A stretch of 56,927 nt of DNA from Polyangiaceae bacterium (GTDB lineage Bacteria > Myxococcota_A > Polyangia > Polyangiales > Polyangiaceae): NCBI GenBank assembly GCA_016933275.1, contig JAFGBI010000259.1, positions 1-56,927 of the forward strand, read 5' to 3'. Each line of letters begins with the position of its first letter. The stretch's first letter is position 1. Made by a program: the position numbers and the translations under genes. Positions 9,574 through 18,122 of this stretch are shown here, piece after piece. The notes under the pieces are model-generated. The model was given only the letters and a program-made list of their open reading frames with translations, was not told where the DNA came from and did no database searches.

Positions 9574-12039
9574 TCAGGACGCACGCTCCAGCAGCTCGTC
9601 AGGCAGAAGCGGTGACGGTCGGCTCGAGGTCAAGACCCACAGCTGATGGGCGGCGCGGGTCACCGCGATGTGGAGGAGATGGCGGGCCTCGTCCTCGGCT
9701 GGGTAGGCGGCGTCGGTGACCTCCGCGAGCACGACGTAGTCGAACTCCAGGCCCTTCACCTGGCGGACGTCCGTCACGTCGACGCCGGGGCGAAACGGGA
9801 AATCCTGTTCGGCGATCCGGCGGAGCAGCGGGACCTCCGCCTTCTTCAGGCCCTCGTAGAAGAGGTCCGCCTGCTCCGGGTAGCGCACGATGACCGCGAC
9901 CGAAGCCCTCGGTTCTTGCTGCATCAGGTCTCGGAGGGCCTCGCCGAGGAACGCGACCGCATCGCCCTGGTGCCCGAAGGCGAAGATCTCCACCGGCGCG
10001 CCGTCACGGGTGGCGACGGGCGCGTCGGGTGGTGCCAGGGGACCGAGCACCGCCTGGGCAAGCTCAATGATGGGCAGGGTGGAGCGATAGCTCAGGTGGA
10101 GGGGCTCGATCTCCACCTGTTCGAGATCGAGCTCACGAAGCACCGAGCGCCAATCGGTGAATCCGTTGTCGATGTGGAGACGCTGGGCGACGTCACCCGC
10201 GAACGTGAGGCTCCGTCCGCTGCCGACCGTGCCGAGGACGACGCTCAGCTCGACGGGGCTCAGGTCCTGAGCCTCATCGACGAGGACGTGTTCGTAGACG
10301 AGGGCCTCCCGCCGCCTTCCTCCGCGCAGGAGCGGGCCGCGCAGACGCTGGTAGAGCCGCAGGAGCAGTGCATCGTCTTCACGATCGAGCGCGGCGAGCT
10401 CGTCGAGCTCCCGACCATCGATGCCATGGCTCAGGTCATCATCCATCTCCTGATCCTGATCGCCATCCATCGGTTCGTCTGTCGGTTCGGGCCGCTCGTT
10501 CTCCTCAGGCAGGGGGACGGTCTCGCTCGCGTCGAGATTGGTCTCTATCTCGGCACAGCGAGCGACGCACCAGGCGAGCGCGCGCCCGAGATCCCCACTA
10601 TCGACGATCTCGGGCGCGCGGTCCGCGAACGCTCGCTCCAGCCTCGTTCGATCAGTGAGCAGCTCGGCCCAGGCGGTGGCAACGTCACGCGAGGCACGGA
10701 TCCCCTCAGTCGCCAGGTGGTCGAGCGCGATCCGGACATCGGCCTTCAGCTCCGTTCGATACCTGCCCGCGGCGGCAGCCAGGGCGTGAAGGCGATGGGA
10801 GAGGGGTTTCTTCTCCGATCGGCGCCATTCACGCCAGAATTCCTCGTGGAGGGGAAGCGCGGCCTCGCCGGGGCGGGGGGCGAGGATGCGCTCGAGGTCG
10901 CCTTCAACCGCTGCGGCACGTCCGGCCACGAAGGCGTCGATGGCAGCCAGCATCGCCGGGTGTTTCTTCACCCGAGTCACCTCGACCGGAGTGGACTCGG
11001 CGTAGCGCCGTGGCAGGCGGGGTAGATGCAGTCGCCGGAGCCGCATCGCCCAGGACTCGAAGGTGCGGATCGGTACCCCCTCGACGTCGAGAGCAGGGAG
11101 CACCAGCGAGATGTAGCGGGCGAGGGCGTCGTTGAAGACGATCACCAGCATCCGATCCGGTCGGAACCGCCGACGGTCCTGGAACGCTAGGTAGGCAAGC
11201 CGATGGAGGCCGATCGTGGTCTTGCCGCTCCCGGCGCCGCCCTGGACGACGACCAAGCCGGAATCGGGTCGGGTGATGAGCTCGAACTGCCGCCGATCGA
11301 TCAGCGCAGTGATCTCGCGCAGGTGCTTGTCTTCGGCACCTTCTTCGCCGCCGATTCCGAGGCGTCCCGGTCGGCGGTGCTGCTCGGCCCGGATGGCCGC
11401 GCCCTGCCCCCCCTGGAGACGAAGGGCCTCCGCCGGGAGCGCACGCCAGCGACCGTCCCGTTGGCGCGCGAACGCGCCCCGAGGAGTCTGGATACGACGG
11501 AGCTCGCGCTCCACGATGGCGACGCTGCGTCGCGTCAGCACGCGACCCGTCACCTCGCGATCGGCAAAGACCTCGTCGTACTCGTCTCCTTCCTCGTAGC
11601 GGTAGTAAAGCCGACTCACCGGGGCGTCCCGCCAGTCGACGATGCGGATCCCCCTCTCGGTGTCCAGGAACGTGGCCCGACCAATTAGGATCTCGCGACG
11701 ACGCTGAGCCTCCTCGAGCACAAGGTGGCCGAAGTAGGGCGAGCGGGCGTCCACCGCGGTACTGGTGGCCTGTTGACCCCGCCGGCGGGCAGCCAGACTC
11801 TGGAGCCGTTCCATGTGCTCGAGCAACGGGGGCACATCCTCGAGGCGGGCTGTGGCGATCTGATCCCGCAACTCGATCAGGTCTTGGTCGTAGAGGGGGG
11901 AGACCTCGGGCGAGGGCGGGGAGCGGTGATCCAGGCCGACAAGGACCTCGTCTAGCACCCGGATCTCATCCTCTACGATCTTCGAACCCTCCCAATCGTC
12001 AGGTAGGGTGGGGACCGGGGAGAGGGGGCGGGACGTCAC
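9574..12039 (-). CDS. HelD/UvrD-like superfamily 1 helicase (RNA polymerase recycling type)
   Basis: This 821-aa SF1 ATPase resembles HelD (DNA helicase IV-like), which releases stalled RNA polymerase from DNA. The N-terminal part has the HelD-type segment PYFGHLVLEE, IGRATFLD, then DWRDAPVSRLYYRYEEG (about 101-151). Walker A is VVQGGAGSGKTT at about 264-275. Motif II is LVDEAQDLSP, motif III TFAGDVAQR, motif IV YRST, motif V VRQVKGLEFDYVVL, and motif VI HIAVTRA. An acidic insert rich in D/E (PEPTDEPMDGDQDQEMDDD) lies mid-protein. The frame is open to 12360, but that extension runs antisense to the tetR-like gene; GTG 12039 is the best start that clears it, and is uncertain. Confidence 0.8.
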   Translation of the reverse strand: MTSRPLSPVPTLPDDWEGSKIVEDEIRVLDEVLVGLDHRSPPSPEVSPLYDQDLIELRDQIATARLEDVPPLLEHMERLQSLAARRRGQQATSTAVDARSPYFGHLVLEEAQRRREILIGRATFLDTERGIRIVDWRDAPVSRLYYRYEEGDEYDEVFADREVTGRVLTRRSVAIVERELRRIQTPRGAFARQRDGRWRALPAEALRLQGGQGAAIRAEQHRRPGRLGIGGEEGAEDKHLREITALIDRRQFELITRPDSGLVVVQGGAGSGKTTIGLHRLAYLAFQDRRRFRPDRMLVIVFNDALARYISLVLPALDVEGVPIRTFESWAMRLRRLHLPRLPRRYAESTPVEVTRVKKHPAMLAAIDAFVAGRAAAVEGDLERILAPRPGEAALPLHEEFWREWRRSEKKPLSHRLHALAAAAGRYRTELKADVRIALDHLATEGIRASRDVATAWAELLTDRTRLERAFADRAPEIVDSGDLGRALAWCVARCAEIETNLDASETVPLPEENERPEPTDEPMDGDQDQEMDDDLSHGIDGRELDELAALDREDDALLLRLYQRLRGPLLRGGRRREALVYEHVLVDEAQDLSPVELSVVLGTVGSGRSLTFAGDVAQRLHIDNGFTDWRSVLRELDLEQVEIEPLHLSYRSTLPIIELAQAVLGPLAPPDAPVATRDGAPVEIFAFGHQGDAVAFLGEALRDLMQQEPRASVAVIVRYPEQADLFYEGLKKAEVPLLRRIAEQDFPFRPGVDVTDVRQVKGLEFDYVVLAEVTDAAYPAEDEARHLLHIAVTRAAHQLWVLTSSRPSPLLPDELLERAS

Positions 12040-12244
12040 GGCGAGTGCGGTCGCAGGGGTTGAAGCGGTCGGAATGCCTAGCACCTTCCTGCTGTCTCCG
12101 ACCAGGCGGGCCAGGCGGATCCGGCTCCTTTGCGCTGGCAGGTCGGCCGGACTCGCTCTGGGGTTGGTGCTCGACCGGGTTCGGGGAGTATCCTCCAGTC
12201 TGGGTCGCGGCCACGGGGGTTTGGCGGCTTCACGGGGGGCAGGT

Positions 12245-12883
12245 ATGAACAGCACCAAGCAGCGGATCGTCGACACGGCCGAGCGACTGTTCAACGAATC
12301 GGGGACGGGGTCGGTGTCCACGAACCACATCGCAGCTGCGATGGGTATCAGTCCGGGCAACCTCTACTACCACTTCGCCAACAAAGACGAGATCGTCACG
12401 GCGGCGCTCGATCGTCTCATCACGGCTGTCCACGCCGCCTGGGCGGTTTCCTCGGGTGGCGAGCTCGCGGTCGATCGCCTCGAGCATGGCCTCGGGCGTA
12501 CGCTGGCTGCGCTGGAGGACCACCGGTTCGCTGCTCGGGAGGTCTTCTCGCTCGGGTTGCACACCAACGGTGTCCGTGATCGATGCCGGGAGCTCGTGGA
12601 TGCACTGGCGCTTCACCTTGGGCATGCCCTCGAGCCCCTTGGGGAAGACCATGCCCCGGAATCGGGGGCCTCTGCCATCCGCGGTCCGTGGCTCCGGACC
12701 TTGGTACCCATCCTGCTCTCTTGGGGATCCCTCAACGATCTGTGTCCGGTCGAACCCGAGCGTCGTGAGGTGGCCGAGGTGGCCGACGCGGCCGCGCTGG
12801 CGCGGCTGATGCGTTCACTCTATCGGAGCGCTCTCCGTGCAGCCACGAGCGGCGTGCCGATCGGGGCGTCCGTGGGCGGCTGA
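12245..12883 (+). CDS. TetR-family transcriptional regulator
   Basis: This 212-aa regulator has an N-terminal TetR helix-turn-helix: KQRIVDTAERLFNESG, then TNHIAAAMGISPGNLYYHFANKDEIV (residues about 5-53). The C-terminal domain is helical and would bind an unknown ligand. The ATG at 12245 follows a purine-rich GGGGGGCAGG. The gene is divergent from the HelD-like gene with about 200 bp between them, so it may control itself and that gene. It is convergent with the esterase gene, with 15 bp between the stops. Confidence 0.9.
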   Translation: MNSTKQRIVDTAERLFNESGTGSVSTNHIAAAMGISPGNLYYHFANKDEIVTAALDRLITAVHAAWAVSSGGELAVDRLEHGLGRTLAALEDHRFAAREVFSLGLHTNGVRDRCRELVDALALHLGHALEPLGEDHAPESGASAIRGPWLRTLVPILLSWGSLNDLCPVEPERREVAEVADAAALARLMRSLYRSALRAATSGVPIGASVGG

Positions 12884-12898
12884 GTCTCCCATCGTCGA

Positions 12899-13642
12899 TC
12901 AGGGCGTTGACACGAGCGAGCGCAGGAGGTCGGAGCTTGCGGGCAACACCCCGGGTCCGATCCCGTGCCCACCCGGGAAGACCACCCATTTGACATCGAG
13001 CCCCGCGGAGACGAGTTCGCGCTGAAGGCGCTCGGCGCCCAAAAAGGGGAGGATCGGATCGACGGTTCCGTGAGATTGGACGACGGGCAGGCCGCGGCGT
13101 CCTTGCATCCCGAGCCGCCACGCCTCTCGAACGAAGAGCATTCCGCTCCAAAGCAGGAGCCCCCTCAGGGGGAGGGCAGTGCGGAAGGCAACGTCCGCGG
13201 ACAGGATCGCCCCCTGGGAGAACCCGCCGAGCACCAGCCCCCGCTCACCGATCTGCCAGCGCTCACGTGCTGCCGCGAGCGCCTGGGCCAGGCGGTCACG
13301 TGCTCCCGCCATCCCCGGCGGATCGCTCGAACAGATGGCGTCGAGATCCCCGCTGGCCGCCTGGAGGCTCGCGATGTCCACTGGCCACCAGGCGCGGGCC
13401 TCGGGTCCGAGCTGGGGAACCGGCAAGGGCGCCGCGGGGAACACGAAGCGCGTTCCCGGTGGGATGGGCATGGCGAAGGCAAGGTCGACCAGATCGGTCG
13501 CCGGGGCACCGAAACCATGGCAAAGGACTACGGTGAGACGGGGGCCGGCCCGGTCCAGGGTGCCGTCGGCATCGTCCTCCGAAGCCTCCACGACGATGGT
13601 TTCGAGGGAGCCGAGCCGTTCTTCGCGCACCGTTGGGTCCAT
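12899..13642 (-). CDS. Alpha/beta-hydrolase, phospholipase/carboxylesterase family
   Basis: This 247-aa serine hydrolase has the catalytic triad of the Abhydrolase_2 (carboxylesterase/lysophospholipase) family. The nucleophile elbow is GFSQG at about 146-150, the acid is Asp in SHGTVDPILPF, and the histidine is in PGGHGI near residue 228. The oxyanion-side motif VVLCHGFGA is at about 38-46. No signal peptide is visible, so it is probably cytoplasmic. The substrate is unknown. The gene starts about 100 bp from the divergent gene at 13742. Confidence 0.85.
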   Translation of the reverse strand: MDPTVREERLGSLETIVVEASEDDADGTLDRAGPRLTVVLCHGFGAPATDLVDLAFAMPIPPGTRFVFPAAPLPVPQLGPEARAWWPVDIASLQAASGDLDAICSSDPPGMAGARDRLAQALAAARERWQIGERGLVLGGFSQGAILSADVAFRTALPLRGLLLWSGMLFVREAWRLGMQGRRGLPVVQSHGTVDPILPFLGAERLQRELVSAGLDVKWVVFPGGHGIGPGVLPASSDLLRSLVSTP

Positions 13643-13655
13643 GGGATCGCTCGCG

Positions 13656-13685
13656 TTGACAGGGGATCTCGGGCCCGTCTAATGA
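13656..13685 (+). promoter_or_regulatory. Sigma-70-type promoter for the gene at 13742
   Basis: TTGACA at 13656-13661 and TAATGA at 13680-13685 are separated by 18 bp. The site lies between the divergent esterase gene and the gene starting at 13742, with the -10 element 56 bp before that ATG. The -35 is consensus. Confidence 0.55.
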
Positions 13686-13741
13686 TGGGAGCCGCGATCA
13701 CCCAGAACCATAGGTCATGGTGGAACGGTACGGAAGGTGAC

Positions 13742-14440
13742 ATGAGCGACGGCGGTGGAGCGAAGGTAGCAAGGGGCGTGAGCCTCGCTCGAGCTGCTGG
13801 CATCGCCGCCGCATCCTATGTCTGGCATCGCCCCGAGGTCCTCCTCCGACTGGCGCGCGGCGTGGCCGGCGCACGCATTGGCGTGCCGCTCGACGCGGTT
13901 CGGTGGCTGGTATGCGCTTCGTTGCCCAACGCCGGTGCTCGTGAGGTGTCGCTCATGGCAGTTCCGCCGGGGGTTCGAGTTGGCGCGACCATCGACTTGC
14001 TCGGCAACGAGGTGCGGGCGACCGGAGTGCTGTACCTGGAGGAGGTCGAGGCCGACGCGGAGGTTCTCCGTCTGACGATTCGCCTCGCCGATCTGTCGCT
14101 CGAGCTTCTGCGCGCCACCCCGGATTCTCCGGTGGCGACACTTCTCCAATCCGGGGCGCTCGATCTCAGCAAACCCGGAAACCTCGCCGCGTTCATGCCC
14201 CGGCGGCCGCCATATCTGGTGGAGGCTCGAGACGATCGCATCGTCCTCGATCTTCTCCGTCATCCCGCCTTGGCCGGCTCCGGAGGGCGCCGCATCCTCA
14301 CGGCAGTAGCCGTGTGGCTCGGCGTCGCGGGCATCGAGTCCGACTGGGAGCACCTCGACCTGGTGCTGCGCCCCTTTCCGGAGGGCTTGTCCGGAGTGGT
14401 ACGCCGGGTAGTCCATCGTCCCCGCGTCACCCAGCCCTGA
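13742..14440 (+). CDS. Conserved-looking protein of unknown function
   Basis: I do not recognise this 232-aa protein. The ATG at 13742 has AAGGTG just upstream, and a consensus-like promoter lies 56 bp before it. An open frame continues further upstream, but it is antisense to the esterase. The protein has an Ala-rich helix near the N-terminus (GVSLARAAGIAAASYVW) and a soluble alpha/beta-looking middle (EVSLMAVPPGVRVGATIDLLG). A C-terminal hydrophobic stretch (ILTAVAVWLGVAGIES) is probably too short and polar to be a firm membrane segment. The stop codon abuts repeat R2. Confidence 0.6.
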   Translation: MSDGGGAKVARGVSLARAAGIAAASYVWHRPEVLLRLARGVAGARIGVPLDAVRWLVCASLPNAGAREVSLMAVPPGVRVGATIDLLGNEVRATGVLYLEEVEADAEVLRLTIRLADLSLELLRATPDSPVATLLQSGALDLSKPGNLAAFMPRRPPYLVEARDDRIVLDLLRHPALAGSGGRRILTAVAVWLGVAGIESDWEHLDLVLRPFPEGLSGVVRRVVHRPRVTQP

Positions 14441-14753
14441 GCCGGCGGAGCCGGAACCAAACAGGCCAGGCCATCAGCGGTCACCTGTCAGGTAGAACGT
14501 GGAGACCCTGATCGCTGACGCCTGATTGCTGATGGCCACGAGAGCATCGAAAAATCTTCTGCCAGATCCGGTCAAGATCACACCGCCAAGGGACTAGAGC
14601 ACCGATCAGGCTGCCGACAGCAGCGCCGCCGCTGGAAGCGTACCCATGCCCAGCGAAGACATGTTTCCAACGGCGCCTCGGGCGAGGTCTGCTGCCGGTT
14701 CGGTGCTTCAGGTTGTTGAATAGACGCAGCAATCAACCTGATTGCCGCTCTAG
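14441..14753. repeat. Interspersed structured repeat, copy R2 (longest)
   Basis: This roughly 313-bp segment begins directly after the stop at 14440. Its left part (14443-14600) matches R3 at 45286-45434, including the start GGCGGAGCCGGAACCAAAC and a GGTCAAG...CGCCAAG block. Its right part (14684-14753) matches R1. A long inverted repeat pairs GGCCATCAGC (14469-14478) with GCTGATGGCC (14528-14537). The GCAGCAATCA hairpin recurs at 14726-14748 with one mismatch. The final CTAG supplies the TAG stop of the minus-strand gene that ends at 14750. No open frame is credible here. Confidence 0.75.
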
Positions 14754-16531
14754 CTCGAAGAGGGGGCCGCGGACTGGGTCAGGGTGCGCTCCGCTGGGGT
14801 CTGCGGGCGCGGCTCTGGCTTCCCGTCCCACCAGGCGCGCAGCCGATCCATACTGAAGGGTCGCGAGTACGAGTAGAGCATCAGGACACAAAGAACGATG
14901 AACAGGTACGTCTGCGCGACGTACTTGTCGTCGACGAAGTAGTAGCGGTCGAGGAGCATCTGGCTCGCCGCGCTCACCGCGAGGTACGCGGGGGCGAATT
15001 TGGGCCGGACGAGCGCGATAGCGACCGCGATCATGAACATCGAGTAGTAGTAGCAGGTGAGGTTGACGTAGAGCACGGTCAGCGTGAGCCCAAAGGGCAT
15101 CGCGATCCAGAGCTGCTTCGTGCGACGGAGGGCCCACGCGGTCCACGCGAAGGCGGCGCCGATGATGAGCCAACGCCACATTTGACGCTGCTTGAACCGT
15201 TCGATGCGCCCGAGCTTCCAACCGGCGAACGGATCATCGAGGTTGTCATCGCGGGTGAACCGCATCCGCCCCTTCCACGTGTGGGTGAGCACCGACTCGA
15301 GGCCCATGTGGTTGGTGAGAGGGGTCGTGTTGTGTGTCTTGAGGGTGTGCTCGTAAAACTCATGCCACGAGTCGGGACCCGTAGTGATGACGCTCGTCGG
15401 GATGAGGAGTCCCCCCGCCACCACGCACCCGCCGATCAGCCGTCGGTGGTCACGGTGCATCCAGGTGCTGAGATCCCCGAGCCTCACCTCGTTCCGGTGG
15501 TGCCGGAATCGGTTGAGGACGTACATCCCGATCACGATGCCCCACCCGGCGAACATGACCATCGGGAAGACGCGAAGGAGGGACGACCAGGTGAGGGCCG
15601 CGCCCGCCAGGATGAACATGCGCTTCTTCGCGAAGCAGAGGGCGGCGACGAGAAGGAAGATCCAGTCCATGCGGATGAAGGCGCCGCCGGTCCAGTAGAA
15701 GTTCGCCGGGGCATTCACGCCCCAGAACACGGTGGCGATCATCATGCCACGCCAGCCGAAGGCCCAGCGAAGCAGGAGGACGGCCCCGAGCTGGAAGAGG
15801 ATGTCGATCCCAGCCAGGGTCTTGAAGAAGGTATCGTTCGCCGGACCGAAGCTCGCGAAGAGTTTGCCGGTCATGGTCCAGACCGGCGTCGGATTGTACC
15901 CGTGGTCCTTCCACATGTTCTCCCAGTAGCTGCCGGCGGCGCTCTTGTAGAACCAGTCTATGTCCTTGCGGAAGGCCTCCCACCGCGCTGGTGTGAAGTG
16001 CTTCTTGCACTCATCCGGATCGGAGACGACGTAGGTGTCCTCGATCGGCCGGATGAGGTTTACCCTGAGATCCCTGAGATCGCGCTTTCGAACGGCGTCC
16101 CCGCGACCGTTCTCGATCTCGGCGATCGCCGAACACTCGTAGAGGCGCGTGTAGCCCACCTCGCGCGAGTACTTCGAGCCGGTGTAGTAGTGGAAGAACT
16201 CGTGCCGGTGGTAATAGTCGGCGTAGCGGGTGTTGGGATTGCCAAAGTCGTAGTACGCGCCGAACGCGATGCAGGTGAGCAGGACGCCGATGCGCTGCTT
16301 CCATCGCTCGGTGAGTGTTTCCCCCGTGTGTTTCGCTCGCCACTCGGCGATGAGGAGGAGGCCGGTGACCAGGGGCAGACCGTAGCGGATCGGCCGCATG
16401 ACGGTCGGCTCCCAGTTGTCCTTCAAGAAGATCCAGCTCTGCCAGAAGAAGGGCTTGTCCGGCGCGGAGAACGCGTCGAAGGCAGAGAGGGCGTGGGCGA
16501 CCAGCGAGGTGGCAAGGAAGCCTATTTCCAT
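14750..16531 (-). CDS. Polytopic membrane protein, possible GT-C/DUF2029-like glycosyltransferase
   Basis: This 593-aa protein has about ten hydrophobic segments, including ones near residues 45-60, 80-95, 245-265, 275-290 and 300-350. More follow to the C-terminus (TYLFIVLCVLMLYSYS). A large soluble loop lies at about 100-225. The layout is like membrane glycosyltransferases of the GT-C fold (for example the DUF2029/GT87 group), but I see no certain catalytic Asp motif. The ATG at 16531 gives a start just before a hydrophobic segment. Its TAG stop lies within the edge of repeat R2. Function is inferred only from topology. Confidence 0.6.
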   Translation of the reverse strand: MEIGFLATSLVAHALSAFDAFSAPDKPFFWQSWIFLKDNWEPTVMRPIRYGLPLVTGLLLIAEWRAKHTGETLTERWKQRIGVLLTCIAFGAYYDFGNPNTRYADYYHRHEFFHYYTGSKYSREVGYTRLYECSAIAEIENGRGDAVRKRDLRDLRVNLIRPIEDTYVVSDPDECKKHFTPARWEAFRKDIDWFYKSAAGSYWENMWKDHGYNPTPVWTMTGKLFASFGPANDTFFKTLAGIDILFQLGAVLLLRWAFGWRGMMIATVFWGVNAPANFYWTGGAFIRMDWIFLLVAALCFAKKRMFILAGAALTWSSLLRVFPMVMFAGWGIVIGMYVLNRFRHHRNEVRLGDLSTWMHRDHRRLIGGCVVAGGLLIPTSVITTGPDSWHEFYEHTLKTHNTTPLTNHMGLESVLTHTWKGRMRFTRDDNLDDPFAGWKLGRIERFKQRQMWRWLIIGAAFAWTAWALRRTKQLWIAMPFGLTLTVLYVNLTCYYYSMFMIAVAIALVRPKFAPAYLAVSAASQMLLDRYYFVDDKYVAQTYLFIVLCVLMLYSYSRPFSMDRLRAWWDGKPEPRPQTPAERTLTQSAAPSSS

Positions 16532-16660
16532 CAGAGTTGTCCTCGGCGCGCGAGGCTAGTCGACGACGCCCGGGTTGAGGAGGCGCCGCGGTTCGTTTTC
16601 GTAGAAACTCGCCGACTCGGCAGGGAAGCCAGTAGGCCGTTCGGCCGCCAGCCCGAGCGT

Positions 16661-17203
16661 TCACCCCGACTGCGGATCGTCGATCCGCTCGGCGACGAGC
16701 GTGTATTCCATCGAGCAGGGCAGCGAACCAACCCCCTCGGCCGTTCCCACGACCGTATCGCACACCGAGCCTTCGGCGGCGGCGAACGAATAGGCGAGGG
16801 TCCCCGCGAAGCCGGAGATATCGTCGTCGCTGCCGTGGAGCTCGCCGGTGGCATGGTCGGTTCGCACGATGGTGCAGCCCCGGCGGGGTGGCTGCGCGGC
16901 CTCGACCTCGACCGCCACCATGGTCTCGAAGACGAACCTCTCTGTGGCTCGGTCCACGCGGCCGCGGATGACCTCCGCCCCGTTGCCCCAGTAGAGCTCC
17001 TCTCCCTGCCGCGAAAGACGCACCTCGAAATCCCAGTTCTCCTGGGAGCCCAGGGCGCCAGCCCCACAGCTCGAATCCTCGAGCTCCCCCGCGACCGCGT
17101 AGTCCCCAAGGAATTCCCCTGGCATATCCTCCCGGGGTTCGCCAAAACACCCGGTCACCACGGTCGCCAGGAACAACAACCAACCGAACCCACCGCGCCG
17201 CAC
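16661..17203 (-). CDS. Small lipoprotein of unknown function
   Basis: This approximately 180-aa lipoprotein has a signal peptide (VRRGGFGWLLFLATVVTGC) with a clear lipobox TGC. The GTG at 17203 places Arg residues directly before the hydrophobic core; a TTG at 17242 would add 13 residues and is also possible. The mature part has four to five Cys residues and beta-strand-like sequence (WDFEVRLSRQGEELYWGNG). No family is recognised. Confidence 0.6.
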   Translation of the reverse strand: MRRGGFGWLLFLATVVTGCFGEPREDMPGEFLGDYAVAGELEDSSCGAGALGSQENWDFEVRLSRQGEELYWGNGAEVIRGRVDRATERFVFETMVAVEVEAAQPPRRGCTIVRTDHATGELHGSDDDISGFAGTLAYSFAAAEGSVCDTVVGTAEGVGSLPCSMEYTLVAERIDDPQSG

Positions 17204-17315
17204 GGAAGGTAGGCTACAGACCGCTACCGGAACGGCCAACAAACCCAGACTGCGGGCAGCCGCTCAGCCTGGCCTGGTTACCCGATCCCCATCGAACAGG
17301 AGCGTCCAACTACCG

Positions 17316-17474
17316 TTAGCTCGCGGTCGTCTCGGTCGCCGCCGCTGCCTTGCGCTGCAGAGCTTCCTCGAGGCCGATGCGGATCCGCTTCCGGCGCTTG
17401 AGGTGCTTGCCCTTGCAGGGCGTCGCGAGCCACTCGTGGCGCCGTCGGACGTTCCAGATCGCTCGATTCGACAT
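17316..17474 (-). CDS. Possible small basic protein
   Basis: This 52-codon frame starts at ATG 17474 and encodes a very basic peptide (WNVRRRHEWLATPCKGKHLKRRKRIRIG) ending in an Ala/Thr-rich tail. No ribosome binding site is visible and I do not recognise it. It sits between the backbone lipoprotein and the integrase relic, so it may be a leftover of an older mobile element. Confidence 0.3.
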   Translation of the reverse strand: MSNRAIWNVRRRHEWLATPCKGKHLKRRKRIRIGLEEALQRKAAAATETTAS

Positions 17475-17550
17475 AGGATGGCGGCATTTAGCCGAAACCC
17501 TCGCCTGGTGCAAGGTCGTCGCCGAGGAACCGGTCGCTAGGGGCTGCGCC

Positions 17551-17745
17551 TGCTACCTGGTCATTGAATTTCGATATCGATTCCGCCGTACGCTCATCCG
17601 GCGCGGGGCGAGCGTGGAGGCGGTCCGCGTCCTGGCTGGGCACAGCCCGCTGGCCATCACGCAACGCTACGTGCAGGCCACGGCGGTGGACCTCGCGGCG
17701 GCCATCGGTGAGCGCACGGGCAACGAGCGGGAAACGCAGGAGGGC
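17551..17745 (+). pseudogene. Internally deleted tyrosine integrase relic
   Basis: This in-frame relic joins the N-terminal CYLVIEFRYR (intact copy: PCLVIDFRYR at 36565-36594) directly to the C-terminal TLIRRGASVEAVRVLAGHS and TQRYVQATAVDLAAAI. These match TLIQRGAGVEAVRVLAGHS and TQRYVHATAADLTAAI of the intact integrase. About 860 bp of the core, including the first catalytic Arg and the HxxR motif, is missing. The catalytic His and Tyr remain. It is followed 44 bp later by the 21-bp attachment-site copy, the same order as in the intact integrase. It is therefore probably the right end of an earlier element at the same tRNA site. Confidence 0.85.
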
Positions 17746-17788
17746 CAGTTCTCTAACCTATCGACATCCCAACAGCTTTCGCTCCTTC

Positions 17789-17809
17789 GGTCGGGGTGGT
17801 GGGATTTGA
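17789..17809 (+). other. Attachment site, left island boundary
   Basis: A 21-bp sequence starting GGTCGGGGTGG and ending GGGATTTGA is identical to 37647-37667, where it forms the 3' end of tRNA-Pro. Outside the 21 bp the two sites differ (CGACGCC against ACCCACA). Two copies in direct orientation, one in a tRNA 3' end next to an integrase, are the usual marks of att sites. They delimit about 19.9 kb. Confidence 0.88.
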
Positions 17810-18122
17810 CGACGCCCTTTCAGCAGGGCGGTCAATCACGCGCGATCGTAACGATTCCAGGGAGTCTCACTCCCACCATCCGGCCGGAAGGCGACGCGAA
17901 ACGACGCCAGGCGACGCGAGAATGGGCAATGGGTGGGAAACGAGATCGAGCGTCGACGTCGCGGTGAGCGACGGGATCCGGCTCGCGGGTTGGGCAACCG
18001 AGGAGCGGGATCCGCGGGGAAGGTGCCGATCGCGCCTTTTGACGCCAAGCGGGGGGCGGGGCGGGGCACCCTGGCGGGGGTCGCGAATTGCGATTACCTC
18101 AAGCTCCGCGTACCTTGGTGGC
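17810..18122. other. Left-end non-coding segment of the island
   Basis: There is no convincing gene in this 313-bp stretch. Immediately inside the att site a hairpin pairs CGCCCT (17813-17818) with AGGGCG (17825-17830). The remainder has only short Arg-rich open frames that look like non-coding high-GC sequence. Confidence 0.5.

Noticed and set aside
12040..12360. N-terminal extension of the HelD-like gene
   Set aside because: It runs antisense to the TetR gene start, is Arg/Pro-rich and lacks similarity to HelD.
12965..13741. Upstream extension of the gene at 13742
   Set aside because: It is antisense to the esterase, and a better start with ribosome site and promoter exists at 13742.
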